64,000 nucleotides of DNA from Propionicicella superfundia DSM 22317 (GTDB lineage Bacteria > Actinomycetota > Actinomycetes > Propionibacteriales > Propionibacteriaceae), in NCBI RefSeq assembly GCF_000423465.1, contig NZ_KE384020.1, positions 861,671-925,670 of the forward strand. Direction: 5' to 3'. Positions within the stretch are counted from its first letter, which is position 1. Each line of letters starts with the position of its first letter. Both the position numbers and the translations under genes were made by a program. Below the pieces are notes generated by a model that ran no database searches, was not told the DNA's origin, and saw only the letters and a program-made list of their open reading frames with translations. This document shows positions 9,151 through 18,701 of this stretch, one piece after another.

Positions 9151-10919
9151 CCGTCCCGGCACAGTCTCCCCTCGTGGCGGCCGCGCCACTGCCCGCACCC
9201 GACCTGTCGCTGGTGTCGACGGGGCTGATCGCGGAGTTCGAGGCGGCCGGAGTGCTGCAATGGGCCGATGTCCACGTCGCACACCGCCTCGCCCAACTGG
9301 CCGGCGAAGGCCGCCCCGACGTCGTCCTCGCCGCCGCCCTGGCCGTCTGGGCCGCGCGGGCCGGTTCGGTGTGCGTCGAGATCGACGCCGTGGCGGGAGA
9401 GCTGTTCGAGACCGGGGAGGAGCGCATCGACACGACCTCGCTCCCCTGGCCCGCGGTCGACCCATGGCTCGCTGCGCTGACCGAGAGCCCCCTGGTCGGA
9501 TGCGAACCCGACGGCCCGCGCCGACCTCTCCGACTCGCGGGGACCCGCCTCTACCTCGACAGGTACTGGCGTGAGGAGGAACTCGTCCGGGAGGCACTGC
9601 AGCGCCGGATCGCACGACCGGCGCCCATGGTGGACGCCGCGATCCTCGACCGCTCGCTCGCCGCCCTCTTCTCCGGCGACACGGCCTCGGGGCAGCGGGA
9701 CGCCTGCCGCACCGCCGCGGGCTCGTGGGTGAGCGTCATCGCCGGTGGGCCCGGGACCGGGAAGACGACGACGATCGGGCGTCTCCTGCTGACCTTCCAC
9801 GAACTCGGGCTGCGCAGGATCGCGCTGGCCGCGCCCACCGGCAAGGCTGCGGTCCGGCTCGGCGAGGCGGTACGCGCACAGTTCGTGCTGCACGGCGCCG
9901 GTGAGCTCGCCGACCGTGTCGAGGCGGTGACGCTCCACCGGCTCCTCGGCCTGCGACCCGGGGGCGCGCCGTCGTCCGGGTCGGCCGACGTCCTGCCCCA
10001 CGACGTGATCGTCGTCGACGAGATGTCCATGGTGTCGCTGCCGCTGATGGCCCGGCTGCTGGCGGCCGTGCGTCCCGACACGCGCCTCGTTCTCGTCGGC
10101 GACCCCGACCAGCTCGCCTCCGTGGAGGCGGGCGCGGTGCTGGCAGACCTGACGGAGAGCCCCTCGGCCTCCCGGCTCGGGGTCGTCCGTCTCACGCAGA
10201 ACTTCCGGTTCGGCTCCGACATCGCGCGCGTCGCCGACGCCATCCGCTCCGGTGAGGCCGACGCCGTCGTCGCCGCGCTGCGCGCCGGATCAGCCGCGAC
10301 CGTCCTCGTCGAGACCGGCTTCCAGACCGTGCCCGAGGACCTCCGCGAACGCGTCGTGGAGGTCGGTGCGCTCATCCACGAGTCGGCCCTCGCCGGGGAC
10401 GTGTCCGGCGCGCTCGCCGCGCTCGAGGGGCACCGCGTCCTGTGCGGTCACCGCACGGGCCCGTACGGAGTCGCGGCGTGGAACCGGCACGTTCACCAGT
10501 GGCTTTCGGATGCGGCGCCGGGCTATGCCGCCGAGGGCGAGTGGTATCCGGGCCGTCCGGTGCTGGTCACCGAGAACAGCGCCGAACTGGGCCTGTTCAA
10601 CGGCGACTCCGGCGTGGTCGTCGCCACATCCGGCGGGCCGCGGGTCGCCTTTCCCGGCGGCCGCATCGTCCCGGTGCATCTCCTCGACGCCGTGGCGACC
10701 GCGCATGCGATGACGGTGCACAAGGCGCAAGGCAGCCAGTTCGCCGCGGTCAGCCTGATCCTGCCGCCTCCCGGGTCGCCGCTGCTCACCCGCCAACTGC
10801 TGTACACCGCCGTCACCCGGGCCAAGACCCGGATCACGCTCTACGGCCAGGCCGAAGCGGTGGTCGACGCCGTGCAGCGACCCGCGCGCCGCGCGTCAGG
10901 ACTGCGGACGCGTCTGTGA
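9147..10919 (+). CDS. recD: Exodeoxyribonuclease V subunit alpha (RecD)
   Basis: A 590-residue RecD, the 5'-3' SF1B motor of RecBCD. The start ATG overlaps the recB stop (ATGA), implying translational coupling. An N-terminal RecD accessory region is followed by Walker A GGPGTGKTTT (about residue 200), the VIVVDEMSMVSL motif II, GDPDQLASV (motif III), the MTVHKAQGSQF motif V and LLYTAVTRAK (motif VI). The length matches classical RecD (~600) rather than RecD2 (>700), agreeing with the recCB context. It is convergent with nudC, with only 40 bases between them. Confidence 0.95.
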   Translation: MTVPAQSPLVAAAPLPAPDLSLVSTGLIAEFEAAGVLQWADVHVAHRLAQLAGEGRPDVVLAAALAVWAARAGSVCVEIDAVAGELFETGEERIDTTSLPWPAVDPWLAALTESPLVGCEPDGPRRPLRLAGTRLYLDRYWREEELVREALQRRIARPAPMVDAAILDRSLAALFSGDTASGQRDACRTAAGSWVSVIAGGPGTGKTTTIGRLLLTFHELGLRRIALAAPTGKAAVRLGEAVRAQFVLHGAGELADRVEAVTLHRLLGLRPGGAPSSGSADVLPHDVIVVDEMSMVSLPLMARLLAAVRPDTRLVLVGDPDQLASVEAGAVLADLTESPSASRLGVVRLTQNFRFGSDIARVADAIRSGEADAVVAALRAGSAATVLVETGFQTVPEDLRERVVEVGALIHESALAGDVSGALAALEGHRVLCGHRTGPYGVAAWNRHVHQWLSDAAPGYAAEGEWYPGRPVLVTENSAELGLFNGDSGVVVATSGGPRVAFPGGRIVPVHLLDAVATAHAMTVHKAQGSQFAAVSLILPPPGSPLLTRQLLYTAVTRAKTRITLYGQAEAVVDAVQRPARRASGLRTRL

Positions 10920-10959
10920 TCCGACCGCGCCGGTTCGCGCCGAGCCTCCCGGATGCGGG

Positions 10960-11823
10960 TCAGAGCCGGTTCTCGCGCCAGGCTGTGATGATGCGGTACG
11001 CGATGGACAGCGATCCCGGCAGCGAGACCTCTCCGGTGGTCACGGCCGCGTCGAGCTCGGCCCGCGAGAACCAGCCGGCGGCCTCGACCTCGACCCCGTC
11101 CACCGCGAATCCCGGATCGTCGGCCACCGCGTGGAAGCCGACCATCAGGCTGCGCGGAAACGGCCACGACTGGCTGGACAGGTACCGGACGTCGCGCACG
11201 TGCAGGCCGACCTCCTCGGACACCTCGCGCGCGACGGCCTGCTCCAGACACTCCCCGGCCTCCACGAACCCGGCGATCAGTGACATCCGCCGCGGTACCC
11301 ACACCGACGGGCGCGCCAGCAGCAGCCGGTCGGCACGGTCGGTGACCGCCACGATCATGGCCGGATCGGTCCGGGGGAACCGTTCGCGGCCGCACCGGGT
11401 GCACCGCCGGCTGTGCCCCCCTGCCCGAACCTCGCTGTAGCCGCCGCACACCCCGCAGTACGGGGCCGCGGCATGCCAGTTGTGCAGCGCGACCGCCGTG
11501 GTCGCGATGTCCCGCATGGTGTCGTCGAGCCGCGTCCCCACGACCTTCAGCGACATGGCGGGAAGGTCGAGATCCGACGACTCCACGAAATAGGGCTCGC
11601 CGTCCACCAGCCCGAGGAGAAGGTGGCGCTGCGTGTCGAACCGGCCCTCGGGCCGCACGAACTCCAGCGCGTCGCCGCCGGGCGCCACGGCGAGGTCTCC
11701 CTCGGCGTCCACACGGAGCAGGTGCCCGTCGGGCCGTGTCCACAGCGCCGCGATCCACGACTCGTCGGCGCGACCCGGCTCCACGCGATCCAGTCTGCTG
11801 CTCGTCCACCATTCCACGGGCAC
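10960..11823 (-). CDS. nudC: NAD(+) diphosphatase, Nudix family (NudC)
   Basis: A 287-residue NADH pyrophosphatase, cleaving NAD(H) to NMN(H) and AMP; NudC enzymes also remove NAD caps from RNA. The zinc ribbon (Cys123, 126, 141, 144) is followed by a Nudix box at residues 185-207 with the REVSEEVGL core. SQSWPFPRS at 217-225 is the family's NADH-specificity element (usually SQPWPFPxS). The GTG start at 11823 lies three bases after the adnB stop, so it is probably read from the adnAB message. nudC next to adnB is also the M. tuberculosis order. Confidence 0.93.
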   Translation of the reverse strand: MPVEWWTSSRLDRVEPGRADESWIAALWTRPDGHLLRVDAEGDLAVAPGGDALEFVRPEGRFDTQRHLLLGLVDGEPYFVESSDLDLPAMSLKVVGTRLDDTMRDIATTAVALHNWHAAAPYCGVCGGYSEVRAGGHSRRCTRCGRERFPRTDPAMIVAVTDRADRLLLARPSVWVPRRMSLIAGFVEAGECLEQAVAREVSEEVGLHVRDVRYLSSQSWPFPRSLMVGFHAVADDPGFAVDGVEVEAAGWFSRAELDAAVTTGEVSLPGSLSIAYRIITAWRENRL

Positions 11824-11826
11824 AGG

Positions 11827-14800
11827 TTAGCCCTCGCCCACGGTGCCGATGAGCACTTCCAACTCGGCTCGACCGGGAAGCGGCGGCATGACGAGCCGGT
11901 CGCTCCGCACGAAGTGAAAACCGGCTGCGACGTCGGAGGCCGGGATGCCGTTGAGCTCGGCCCAGGCCACCCGGTAGCACGCGAGCTGAAGCGGATCCGC
12001 CCGCTCGCTCTCACCCGTCTTCCAGTCGATGACGACGTAGGTTCCAGGACGCTCCCCGTCGTAGACGGCGTCGATCCGGCCACGCAGCGTGATGCCGCCG
12101 ATCGCCAGGGTGAACGGCGCCTCGAGGGCGATCGGGGCGCGAGCGCCGAACCGGCCGGCGACGAACGCGTCGCAGAGCTCCCGGAACTCCGCCTCGTCGC
12201 GCACATCGCCCGCGGTGGCCTCGTCGTCGGCGGTCACCGGCAACGACGTCTGGCCGAACTGTCGCTGCACCCACTCGTGGAACCGCGTGCCGAACGCGGC
12301 CGCCCGTGACGGCTGTCGCGGCATGGGCCGGGCCAACGCACGGGCGAACGCCCCCGGATCACGGTGGGCCGCCATGAGGCCGGACACCGACACGCTGCCG
12401 GGCATCCGCACCTCGCGGGCACCGGCCAGGCGCCGCGTCTCGGCCAGCAGGAGCTCGAGATCGGTGTCCCACTCCGCGACCCGGGCCGCGTCGTCGAGCA
12501 GTGCGAGGTCGTCGGGCGGATATGCACCGGTCGCGGCACGAGTGTCGCGCGCCTCGACGACGAGCTGGGCGGCTCCGGTGCGACGCGCGAACGCCGTCTC
12601 GTCGAGTGCCGCGGGCCACCCGACCTCGAGGCTGGTCGGCTCGAGCGGGTTCTCGTCGCCGGCAGGCGGCACATCGCACCACACGCGGCCCGACTCCTCG
12701 GCGTGCCGGCGCAGCAACTCGTAGTAGGCCGATGGCCGCCGGACCGTGGAAAGGCCTCCCCGCCAGTTGTGGACCGTGCCGGCCACCACCCGCCGCGCTC
12801 GCGTGAACCCGACGTAGGCGAGCCGGTCCTCGGAACGGAGATGGTCGTCCTTCAACTCCGCTGCATAGGCATCCATGCCCGTCTTCGTGGCCTCCCGAAG
12901 CTGCGGAATCGACCGGCGATCACCACGCAGCGCGGGCGGGAGGGTCGCCGAGTTCCTCAGCCAGTTCGCCGTCGTGCGTTCGCTGGGGAAGACCTTCGCC
13001 GCCAGGTCGGGGAGGAACACCGCGTCCCATTCGAGCCCCTTGGCCTTGTGGATCGTCAGCAACTGGACGGCGTCGGAGGAGCGCGGGACATCGAGGTCGA
13101 GCCCGACCCCTTGGTCCCGCTCGGCGTCCAGGTAGCCCAGCAGCCCTCCGAGCGAGGACTCGCCGTCGACGTCGGCGTAGTCGCCGACCGCGTCGAGGAA
13201 CCGCCGCAACTGGGAGCCCCACGGCGTCGCACCCCCTGCCTGGAGCGCGGCCTCCACATCGAGCTGGAGGGTCGCGATCACGCGGCGGGCGAGGTCGAGC
13301 ACCGGCTCGTCGGCGTGACGCCGAAGCTCCGCGAGCTCGCTCGCGAACGCCGCGAACCGCGTCCGTGCGGCGACGGAGTACGGCCCCGGACCGGGGTCGG
13401 CCGCCGCCTCGCTGAGGCTGACGACCTCGGTCGGATCGACGGCGTACACCGCGGCCTCCAGGTCGCCGCGCAACGACGCCTCGGCGGCGGCAGGGCGCCG
13501 GCCGGCCAGTTCCATCGCGCGGGCACCGAGCGCCGCGAGGTCGGGCGGGCCGATCCGCCACCGCGGGCCGGTGAGCAGCCGGACGAGCGCCGGGTTCGCC
13601 GTCGGGTCGTCGACGAGGCGCAGCGTCGCGACGACGTCCATCACCTCGGGCAGCGACAGCAGACCGCCCAGCCCGACGATCTCGACCGGGACGTCGCGCC
13701 GTCTCAGCCCGGCGAAGAGATCGCCCAGGTCGGCGTTGCGCCGGCTCAGCACGGCGATCTCGCGCCACGGCATCGCCCGTGGACCGGTGTGCAGGTCGAC
13801 GATCCGATCGCAGATCCACTCCACCTCGTCGGGCCAGGTCGCGAATCCGCCCGCCCACACCTCGGCGGGGGCAGCCCCGGCGCCTGCCACGAGCCGGGCC
13901 TCCGAAAGGTCCATCGCGACCAGCGGATCGGCACGTAGTGGCTCGGCGACGTCATTGGCCGCCGCGAGGATCTGCGGACCGCTGCGCCGGTTGACAGTGA
14001 GCGGGAAAGCGAGCGCCGGGCGGTCGTCGGTGCCCGGAAAGTCCGTCGAGAACTCCACGATGTTGCTGGCAGCGGCGCCTCGCCACCCGTAGATCGCCTG
14101 GAACGGATCACCCACCGCCGTGACCGGGTGGCCTCGCCCGTGTGCGGGATCGCGACCGGAGAACAGTCCTCGCAGCAGCGCGGCCTGGGCCGCGGAGGTG
14201 TCCTGGTATTCGTCGAGCAGGACGACGCGGAACTCGCGCCGGACCAGATCCGCCACGGCGGGCACCGAGCAGGCCAGGCGCGCCGCGACCGCCATCTGGT
14301 CGGCGAACTCGACGAGCCCGAGGTCGAGCTTCAGTCGCTGGTAGGCGCGGGTCAGGCTGGCGAGCTCCAGACGTTCCGCCGCGAACCGCTGCGCCTCGAC
14401 GACCGCCTTGTACGGATTGCCGCGGTACAGGGGCGCCTGCCCCAGTCGGTCGGTGAAACGACGCGTCTCACGATCCAGGTCGTCGTCGGACACCAGGTGG
14501 TTCTGCATCTCGGAGTCCAGCGCGAGAACCCGCTCGGTGACGGTATCGGGCCGCAGCCGGGAAAGGTGTTCGAACGGACCCGCGGCGGCGGACACCACGC
14601 GGCTCGCCAACCGGAACCGGCCGGCGCCGGTGAGCATGACCTGGTCCGACTCGACCCCGAGCCGCAGCCCGTGCTCGGCCACCAGGCGCGCCGCGAACGC
14701 ATCGTAGGTCATCACAACCTGCTCACCCTGCTCGGGCCAGCTTCCGGCATCGGTGATCCCGGCCGTGAGGAGGGCCTTGCGGATCCGTGCCGACAACTCG

Positions 14801-15045
14801 GCCGCCGCCTTGCGGGTGAAGGTCAGGCCCAGCACCTGGTCGGGTCTCACGAGACCGCGCCCGACGAGCCACACCACCCTGGCGGCCATCACCGTCGTCT
14901 TTCCCGAGCCGGCGCCGGCGATGATCACCCCCGGCTCCAGCGGCGCGGTCGCAGCGGCGAGCTGCTCGTCGGAGAAGTCGACGCCGAGGGCGCTGTTGAG
15001 CTCCGCGGGCTCGGTGAAGAACGCCCTTCCGTGCAGCGATCTCAC
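11827..15045 (-). CDS. adnB: AdnB, ATP-dependent helicase-nuclease subunit of AdnAB
   Basis: A 1072-residue UvrD-type helicase fused to a RecB-family nuclease. AdnAB is the main end-resecting motor-nuclease of mycobacteria, and AdnB is its lead 3'-5' motor. Walker A AGAGSGKT is at residues 43-50, followed by LLDEYQDTSA (motif II), QAIYGWRGAA, TIHKAKGLEWDAV and FTRARR. The nuclease motif VIDWKTGE lies near residue 1005 with the upstream GRIDAVYDG carboxylate. The GTG start at 15045 overlaps the adnA stop (GTGA), so a longer in-frame start was rejected. All helicase and nuclease motifs look intact. Confidence 0.92.
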   Translation of the reverse strand: MRSLHGRAFFTEPAELNSALGVDFSDEQLAAATAPLEPGVIIAGAGSGKTTVMAARVVWLVGRGLVRPDQVLGLTFTRKAAAELSARIRKALLTAGITDAGSWPEQGEQVVMTYDAFAARLVAEHGLRLGVESDQVMLTGAGRFRLASRVVSAAAGPFEHLSRLRPDTVTERVLALDSEMQNHLVSDDDLDRETRRFTDRLGQAPLYRGNPYKAVVEAQRFAAERLELASLTRAYQRLKLDLGLVEFADQMAVAARLACSVPAVADLVRREFRVVLLDEYQDTSAAQAALLRGLFSGRDPAHGRGHPVTAVGDPFQAIYGWRGAAASNIVEFSTDFPGTDDRPALAFPLTVNRRSGPQILAAANDVAEPLRADPLVAMDLSEARLVAGAGAAPAEVWAGGFATWPDEVEWICDRIVDLHTGPRAMPWREIAVLSRRNADLGDLFAGLRRRDVPVEIVGLGGLLSLPEVMDVVATLRLVDDPTANPALVRLLTGPRWRIGPPDLAALGARAMELAGRRPAAAEASLRGDLEAAVYAVDPTEVVSLSEAAADPGPGPYSVAARTRFAAFASELAELRRHADEPVLDLARRVIATLQLDVEAALQAGGATPWGSQLRRFLDAVGDYADVDGESSLGGLLGYLDAERDQGVGLDLDVPRSSDAVQLLTIHKAKGLEWDAVFLPDLAAKVFPSERTTANWLRNSATLPPALRGDRRSIPQLREATKTGMDAYAAELKDDHLRSEDRLAYVGFTRARRVVAGTVHNWRGGLSTVRRPSAYYELLRRHAEESGRVWCDVPPAGDENPLEPTSLEVGWPAALDETAFARRTGAAQLVVEARDTRAATGAYPPDDLALLDDAARVAEWDTDLELLLAETRRLAGAREVRMPGSVSVSGLMAAHRDPGAFARALARPMPRQPSRAAAFGTRFHEWVQRQFGQTSLPVTADDEATAGDVRDEAEFRELCDAFVAGRFGARAPIALEAPFTLAIGGITLRGRIDAVYDGERPGTYVVIDWKTGESERADPLQLACYRVAWAELNGIPASDVAAGFHFVRSDRLVMPPLPGRAELEVLIGTVGEG

Positions 15046-18000
15046 AGCACCACCTGCTTCCCGCCCCGGGCAGGGCAACTCGCGCTGAACGGGCAGAACC
15101 GGCACACGTCGTCACCCGGCGTCGCCGGGTACGTCCCGGCGCGGATGATCCGCACCGCCGATGCCAGTCGCTCGTGCACCCAGGTCGGAGCGGATCTCGG
15201 CCCGGAGCCCTCGGGATGCGGCTCGTCGCTCAGCGACGCCTGGCTCACATGTCTGGGGTAGTCGGCGTTGGTGCCGGGCAGGCGAAGCAGGACGAGTTCG
15301 CCGCCGCCTGCCCGGCGGATGCCCGGCGCGACATCGTCGAACCCGCCGAGAGTGACGGCCAACTGGTACACGCCAAGCTGGTCGTGCGAGGCGACCTCGG
15401 CCTGCGTCGGCGCCCGCCGCGCGGTCTTGAAGTCGATGATGCGCAGGCCGCCCTCCCCGTCGTGTTCGAGCCGGTCGACGGCCCCGACGAGCACGACCCG
15501 GGCGCCGTCGACCTCCACCTCGGCGCGGAAGGGAACCTCGACCCCGACCACGCGCCGGTGGTCGTTCGCCGCCGCCCAGGCGGTAAGCCGCAACAATGCG
15601 TGCTCGGCCTCCATCCGCTCGCTGACCGACAGCCACGCCGCATCGAAACCGATCCGGTCCCACACGTCGTCGAGCGCCCCCGTCAACTCGTCGGGGCTGA
15701 GCCCGTCGCTCAGCGAGTGCTGCGCCAGCGCATGGATCACAGAACCCAGGCCGGCCGAGCTCGACCGCGCGGTGTCGGCATGCGCCTCGCGGGACAGGAA
15801 GTACTGCCGAGGGCACGACAGCAGACTGCCGAGCTGGCTGCCGCTCAGCCTGATGCCGGCGCCCCCGCCAGGAAGCGACTCCGCACTCACCGGGACGGTG
15901 CCCCACCAGGTCGCCGGGTCCGCGGCACGTTCGCCGAGATCCGCCACGCGCGCGAGCCGCGCCGCCGCCGCCCGGCGCAGTCCGTCGGACGACGCGGGGT
16001 CGGCCAGGGCGCGACGCAGCGAGATCACCAGATCGGCCATGGTGAGGGACGGCGTGGTGAGGTCTCCGGCGGGCTCGACCGCCTCTCCCAGCTCATGCAG
16101 GAAGCGGGAGGGCTCATCGCCTTCCCCGTCGGTGCCGGACACGGCCGTGACGACGGTCTCCTCGGTGGCGCGCGTGATCGCGACGTAGAACAGTCGCCGC
16201 CCGGCCGTCACGCTCGCGGCTCGGTCGAGCCCTGCCGGTGGATCGGGCAGCGCGTCCGCGTGAAGCAGCGGGTCGGCCGACCGGACGTCGGGCCACACGC
16301 CCTCCTGCACCCCCGCGACGAACACCCGCCGCCACTGCAGGCCCTTCGCCCTGTACACGGTCAGGACGCGAACCGCGTCACCGCGCACAGGCGCCTCCCG
16401 CAGCGTGTCTGCGGGAATCGACTGCCCGGCGACCTCTTCCAGGAAGACGGCGACGCCCCGGTCCCCGACGAACGCGTCGGAACGCTCGGCGAGGTCGAAC
16501 AGCGCGCACACCGCGTCGAGGTCACGATCGGCCCGGCGGGCCCGCGCCCCCCCGGCCGCGGCGTCGGCGGCCAGCTCCTCGGGCCACGGAGTGCCTGCCC
16601 AGACATGCCACAGCACCTCCACCGCGGACGCTCCCGACGTCGAGAGTGCCCGCGCGCTCGCGAGCAGGCGCGCCAGCCGGTCCGCGGCCGCGGGAACGCG
16701 TTCGGCCGGCAGGTCCTCCAGCCGGCGCGGATCGCGCAGAGCGGCGGCCAGCAGGTCGGCCGCGCTGCGCGGCAGCTCCCCGCCGAGGTCGGCGCGCTCG
16801 GCGTCCCGCAGCGCGCGGCCGAGGCCCCGCAGCGCCATCGAGTCCAGGCCGGCGAGGGGGGAGGCGAGCAGCCGCCCGGCGACGTCAGCGTCCAGCGGCG
16901 TCCGCCCGCACACCACCGAGAGCGCGAGCAACAGCGGTCGGACGGCCAGCTCGGCGGCGAGCGGGATCTCGTCCCCGGCGACCTCGATGGGAATGCCTGC
17001 CGCTCCGAGCGTGCGCCGCAGCGCGGGGATGAGGCGCCGCCCCGCCCGCACGACGACGGCCATCTCGGACCACGGCACGGCGTCGGCGAGGTGGGCCTGG
17101 CGCAGTTCGCGGGCGATGAACGAGAACTCGTCGGAGGACGTGGCGAGGGTGTGGATCCGGAACCGTCCGGGCCGGTCGGCGCCGTCGAGCTGCCGCAGCC
17201 CGGCGAGCGCGGCTCCGGGCAGCCCCGGCAGCGGGAGCCGCCCGGCCAGCGCCGCAGCGGCGTTCCGGCTGCGCTCGGGGAGACGGAACGAGTGCGTCAG
17301 GACCTCGATCCGCGCCTCCCCGGTCGCGTCGGAGAACAGCCGCACGAACTCGGCCGGCCCGCGCGGGTGCGCGCCCCGGAACCCATAGGCCGCCTGGTCG
17401 GGGTCGGCGCAGGCCACGATGTGGCCCCCGGGCGGAACGAGCTGCCGCAGCACGCCGAGTTGGGACGGGTCCATCTCCTGCACCTCGTCGACGAGGACCG
17501 CCGAGATCTCCCGGCGCAACGTGTCGACCACGTCGGGTCGCGCCAGCAGCAGCCGCGTGCGATGGACGAGCTCGGCGTAGTCGAGCGCGCCCTCGGCGTC
17601 GAGCACGTCGAGGTACTCCTCGAAGTAGGCCCCCGCAGCGACCCATTCGTCGACGCCCGCGCCCGCACCGGCGGCGGCGATGTCGCCCGGATCGAGCCCG
17701 AGCTGCCGTCCGCGCGCCAGGAACCGCCGCAGCTCGGCCGCGAAGCCGCGCGTCCGCGTGGCCACCCGCAACGCGGGCGGCCACGCCGCATCCGGCGTCC
17801 CCGCGAGCAGTTCCCGCATCCGCTGCTCCTGCTCGGGCGCGCTCAGCAGCCGGGGCCGTCCCTCGCTCTCACCGGCGAAGCGACCGGTCACGGCCAGGCA
17901 GAACCCGTGCATGGTGACGGCCAGCGGTGAGCGGACCGCCCCGTCCGTCGAGCCCGCGATCCGGTCGCGCATGCGCGCCGCCGCCCGCCGCGAGAAGCAG

Positions 18001-18212
18001 AACACGACGGGCTGCGGCGCCCCCGCCGTCCGTGCCCGCGCCGCGGCGGCCGCCGCCAGCGTCTCCGTCTTGCCCGTGCCCGGCCCGCCGAGCACCAGCA
18101 GCGCGCCGCCCGGATGGTCGATGATCCGCTGCTGAGCAGCCGTCGGCACCAGCGGCGGCACGATCGTGTGTCGCGGGGGACGAAGGACGAAAGGCGGGAT
18201 CGATCCGGGCAC
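15042..18212 (-). CDS. adnA: AdnA, helicase-nuclease subunit with Fe-S cysteines
   Basis: About 1056 residues from the GTG at 18212, close to the ~1050 of mycobacterial AdnA; an in-frame ATG at 18266 would add 18 residues that look non-conserved. Walker A GGPGTGKT is at residues 42-49. Motif II reads VLVDEVQEMD rather than DEYQD, in line with the weaker AdnA motor described in mycobacteria. The C-terminal nuclease has IIDFKTARR near residue 927. Four cysteines (LLSCPRQYF upstream, then CRFCPFSASC at the extreme C-terminus) match the Fe-S staple of AddB/AdnA-type nucleases. It is the first gene of the adnA-adnB-nudC unit and is divergent from cspA. Confidence 0.9.
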   Translation of the reverse strand: MPGSIPPFVLRPPRHTIVPPLVPTAAQQRIIDHPGGALLVLGGPGTGKTETLAAAAAARARTAGAPQPVVFCFSRRAAARMRDRIAGSTDGAVRSPLAVTMHGFCLAVTGRFAGESEGRPRLLSAPEQEQRMRELLAGTPDAAWPPALRVATRTRGFAAELRRFLARGRQLGLDPGDIAAAGAGAGVDEWVAAGAYFEEYLDVLDAEGALDYAELVHRTRLLLARPDVVDTLRREISAVLVDEVQEMDPSQLGVLRQLVPPGGHIVACADPDQAAYGFRGAHPRGPAEFVRLFSDATGEARIEVLTHSFRLPERSRNAAAALAGRLPLPGLPGAALAGLRQLDGADRPGRFRIHTLATSSDEFSFIARELRQAHLADAVPWSEMAVVVRAGRRLIPALRRTLGAAGIPIEVAGDEIPLAAELAVRPLLLALSVVCGRTPLDADVAGRLLASPLAGLDSMALRGLGRALRDAERADLGGELPRSAADLLAAALRDPRRLEDLPAERVPAAADRLARLLASARALSTSGASAVEVLWHVWAGTPWPEELAADAAAGGARARRADRDLDAVCALFDLAERSDAFVGDRGVAVFLEEVAGQSIPADTLREAPVRGDAVRVLTVYRAKGLQWRRVFVAGVQEGVWPDVRSADPLLHADALPDPPAGLDRAASVTAGRRLFYVAITRATEETVVTAVSGTDGEGDEPSRFLHELGEAVEPAGDLTTPSLTMADLVISLRRALADPASSDGLRRAAAARLARVADLGERAADPATWWGTVPVSAESLPGGGAGIRLSGSQLGSLLSCPRQYFLSREAHADTARSSSAGLGSVIHALAQHSLSDGLSPDELTGALDDVWDRIGFDAAWLSVSERMEAEHALLRLTAWAAANDHRRVVGVEVPFRAEVEVDGARVVLVGAVDRLEHDGEGGLRIIDFKTARRAPTQAEVASHDQLGVYQLAVTLGGFDDVAPGIRRAGGGELVLLRLPGTNADYPRHVSQASLSDEPHPEGSGPRSAPTWVHERLASAVRIIRAGTYPATPGDDVCRFCPFSASCPARGGKQVVL

Positions 18213-18398
18213 GGCACAATGCAAGCACCCCGCACCGACATGTTGCGCCGCCGACGCCCATTGCACATCCGTTCAACATCTGACCCGCCCACGGAACACA
18301 CTGGCCAGCCACTCGAAGTTGTGACAAAGTGACCGTGCTGTCACCCGCACCCACCACTCAAGTGGCCGGGGTCACGTTTGGCAGTGCTGGTGAATCCG

Positions 18399-18404
18399 TA
18401 GGGT
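18399..18404 (+). promoter_or_regulatory. Putative -10 box of the cold-shock gene
   Basis: TAGGGT lies 29 bases before the cold-shock start codon. It would give a short leader of about 23 bases that includes a GGGAG ribosome site. No convincing -35 element was found. Confidence 0.35.
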
Positions 18405-18433
18405 GCGGGTCACAAGATGTAGGGAGTAGTTGC

Positions 18434-18637
18434 ATGGCGCAGGGAACCGTCAAGTGGTTCAATGCCGAGAAGGGTTACGGCTTCATCGCCGTCGACGGCG
18501 GAGGTGCGGACGTCTTCGTCCACTACTCGGCCATCGACACGTCTGGGTTCCGTTCGCTGGATGAAGGACAGAAGGTCGAGTTCGACATCATTTCGGGTCC
18601 GAAGGGCCCGCAGGCGGACCAGGTTCGCGCGATCTAA
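18434..18637 (+). CDS. cspA: Cold-shock protein, CspA family
   Basis: A 67-residue single cold-shock domain, the standard length. Both RNA-binding motifs are present: KGYGFI (RNP1) and VFVHY (RNP2), plus the GTVKWFN opening. Such proteins bind single-stranded RNA and DNA and melt secondary structure; in actinobacteria close homologues are often constitutive and abundant. ATG 18434 has a GGGAG ribosome site. It is monocistronic, ended by a strong terminator with a UUCG loop. Whether it is cold-induced cannot be told from sequence; there is no long cold-box leader. Confidence 0.95.
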   Translation: MAQGTVKWFNAEKGYGFIAVDGGGADVFVHYSAIDTSGFRSLDEGQKVEFDIISGPKGPQADQVRAI

Positions 18638-18652
18638 GCACACTCTTGCTTC

Positions 18653-18680
18653 CGGCCGGGTCCCTTCGGGGGCCCGGCCG
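18653..18680 (+). terminator. Strong hairpin terminator after the cold-shock gene
   Basis: A twelve-pair stem (one G-U pair) closed by a C(TTCG)G tetraloop starts 16 bases after the cspA stop. The following ACGTCTTTCC is only moderately T-rich. It separates cspA from the downstream polymerase gene, whose ribosome site begins just after it. Confidence 0.75.
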
Positions 18681-18701
18681 ACGTCTTTCCGGGGGAGATC
18701 C

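Noticed and set aside
6031-9615. Long minus-strand open frame opposite recB and recD
   Set aside because: Composition is Arg/Gly/Pro-rich shadow coding typical of GC-rich genes; no motif, no ribosome site, and the plus strand has complete RecB and RecD motifs.
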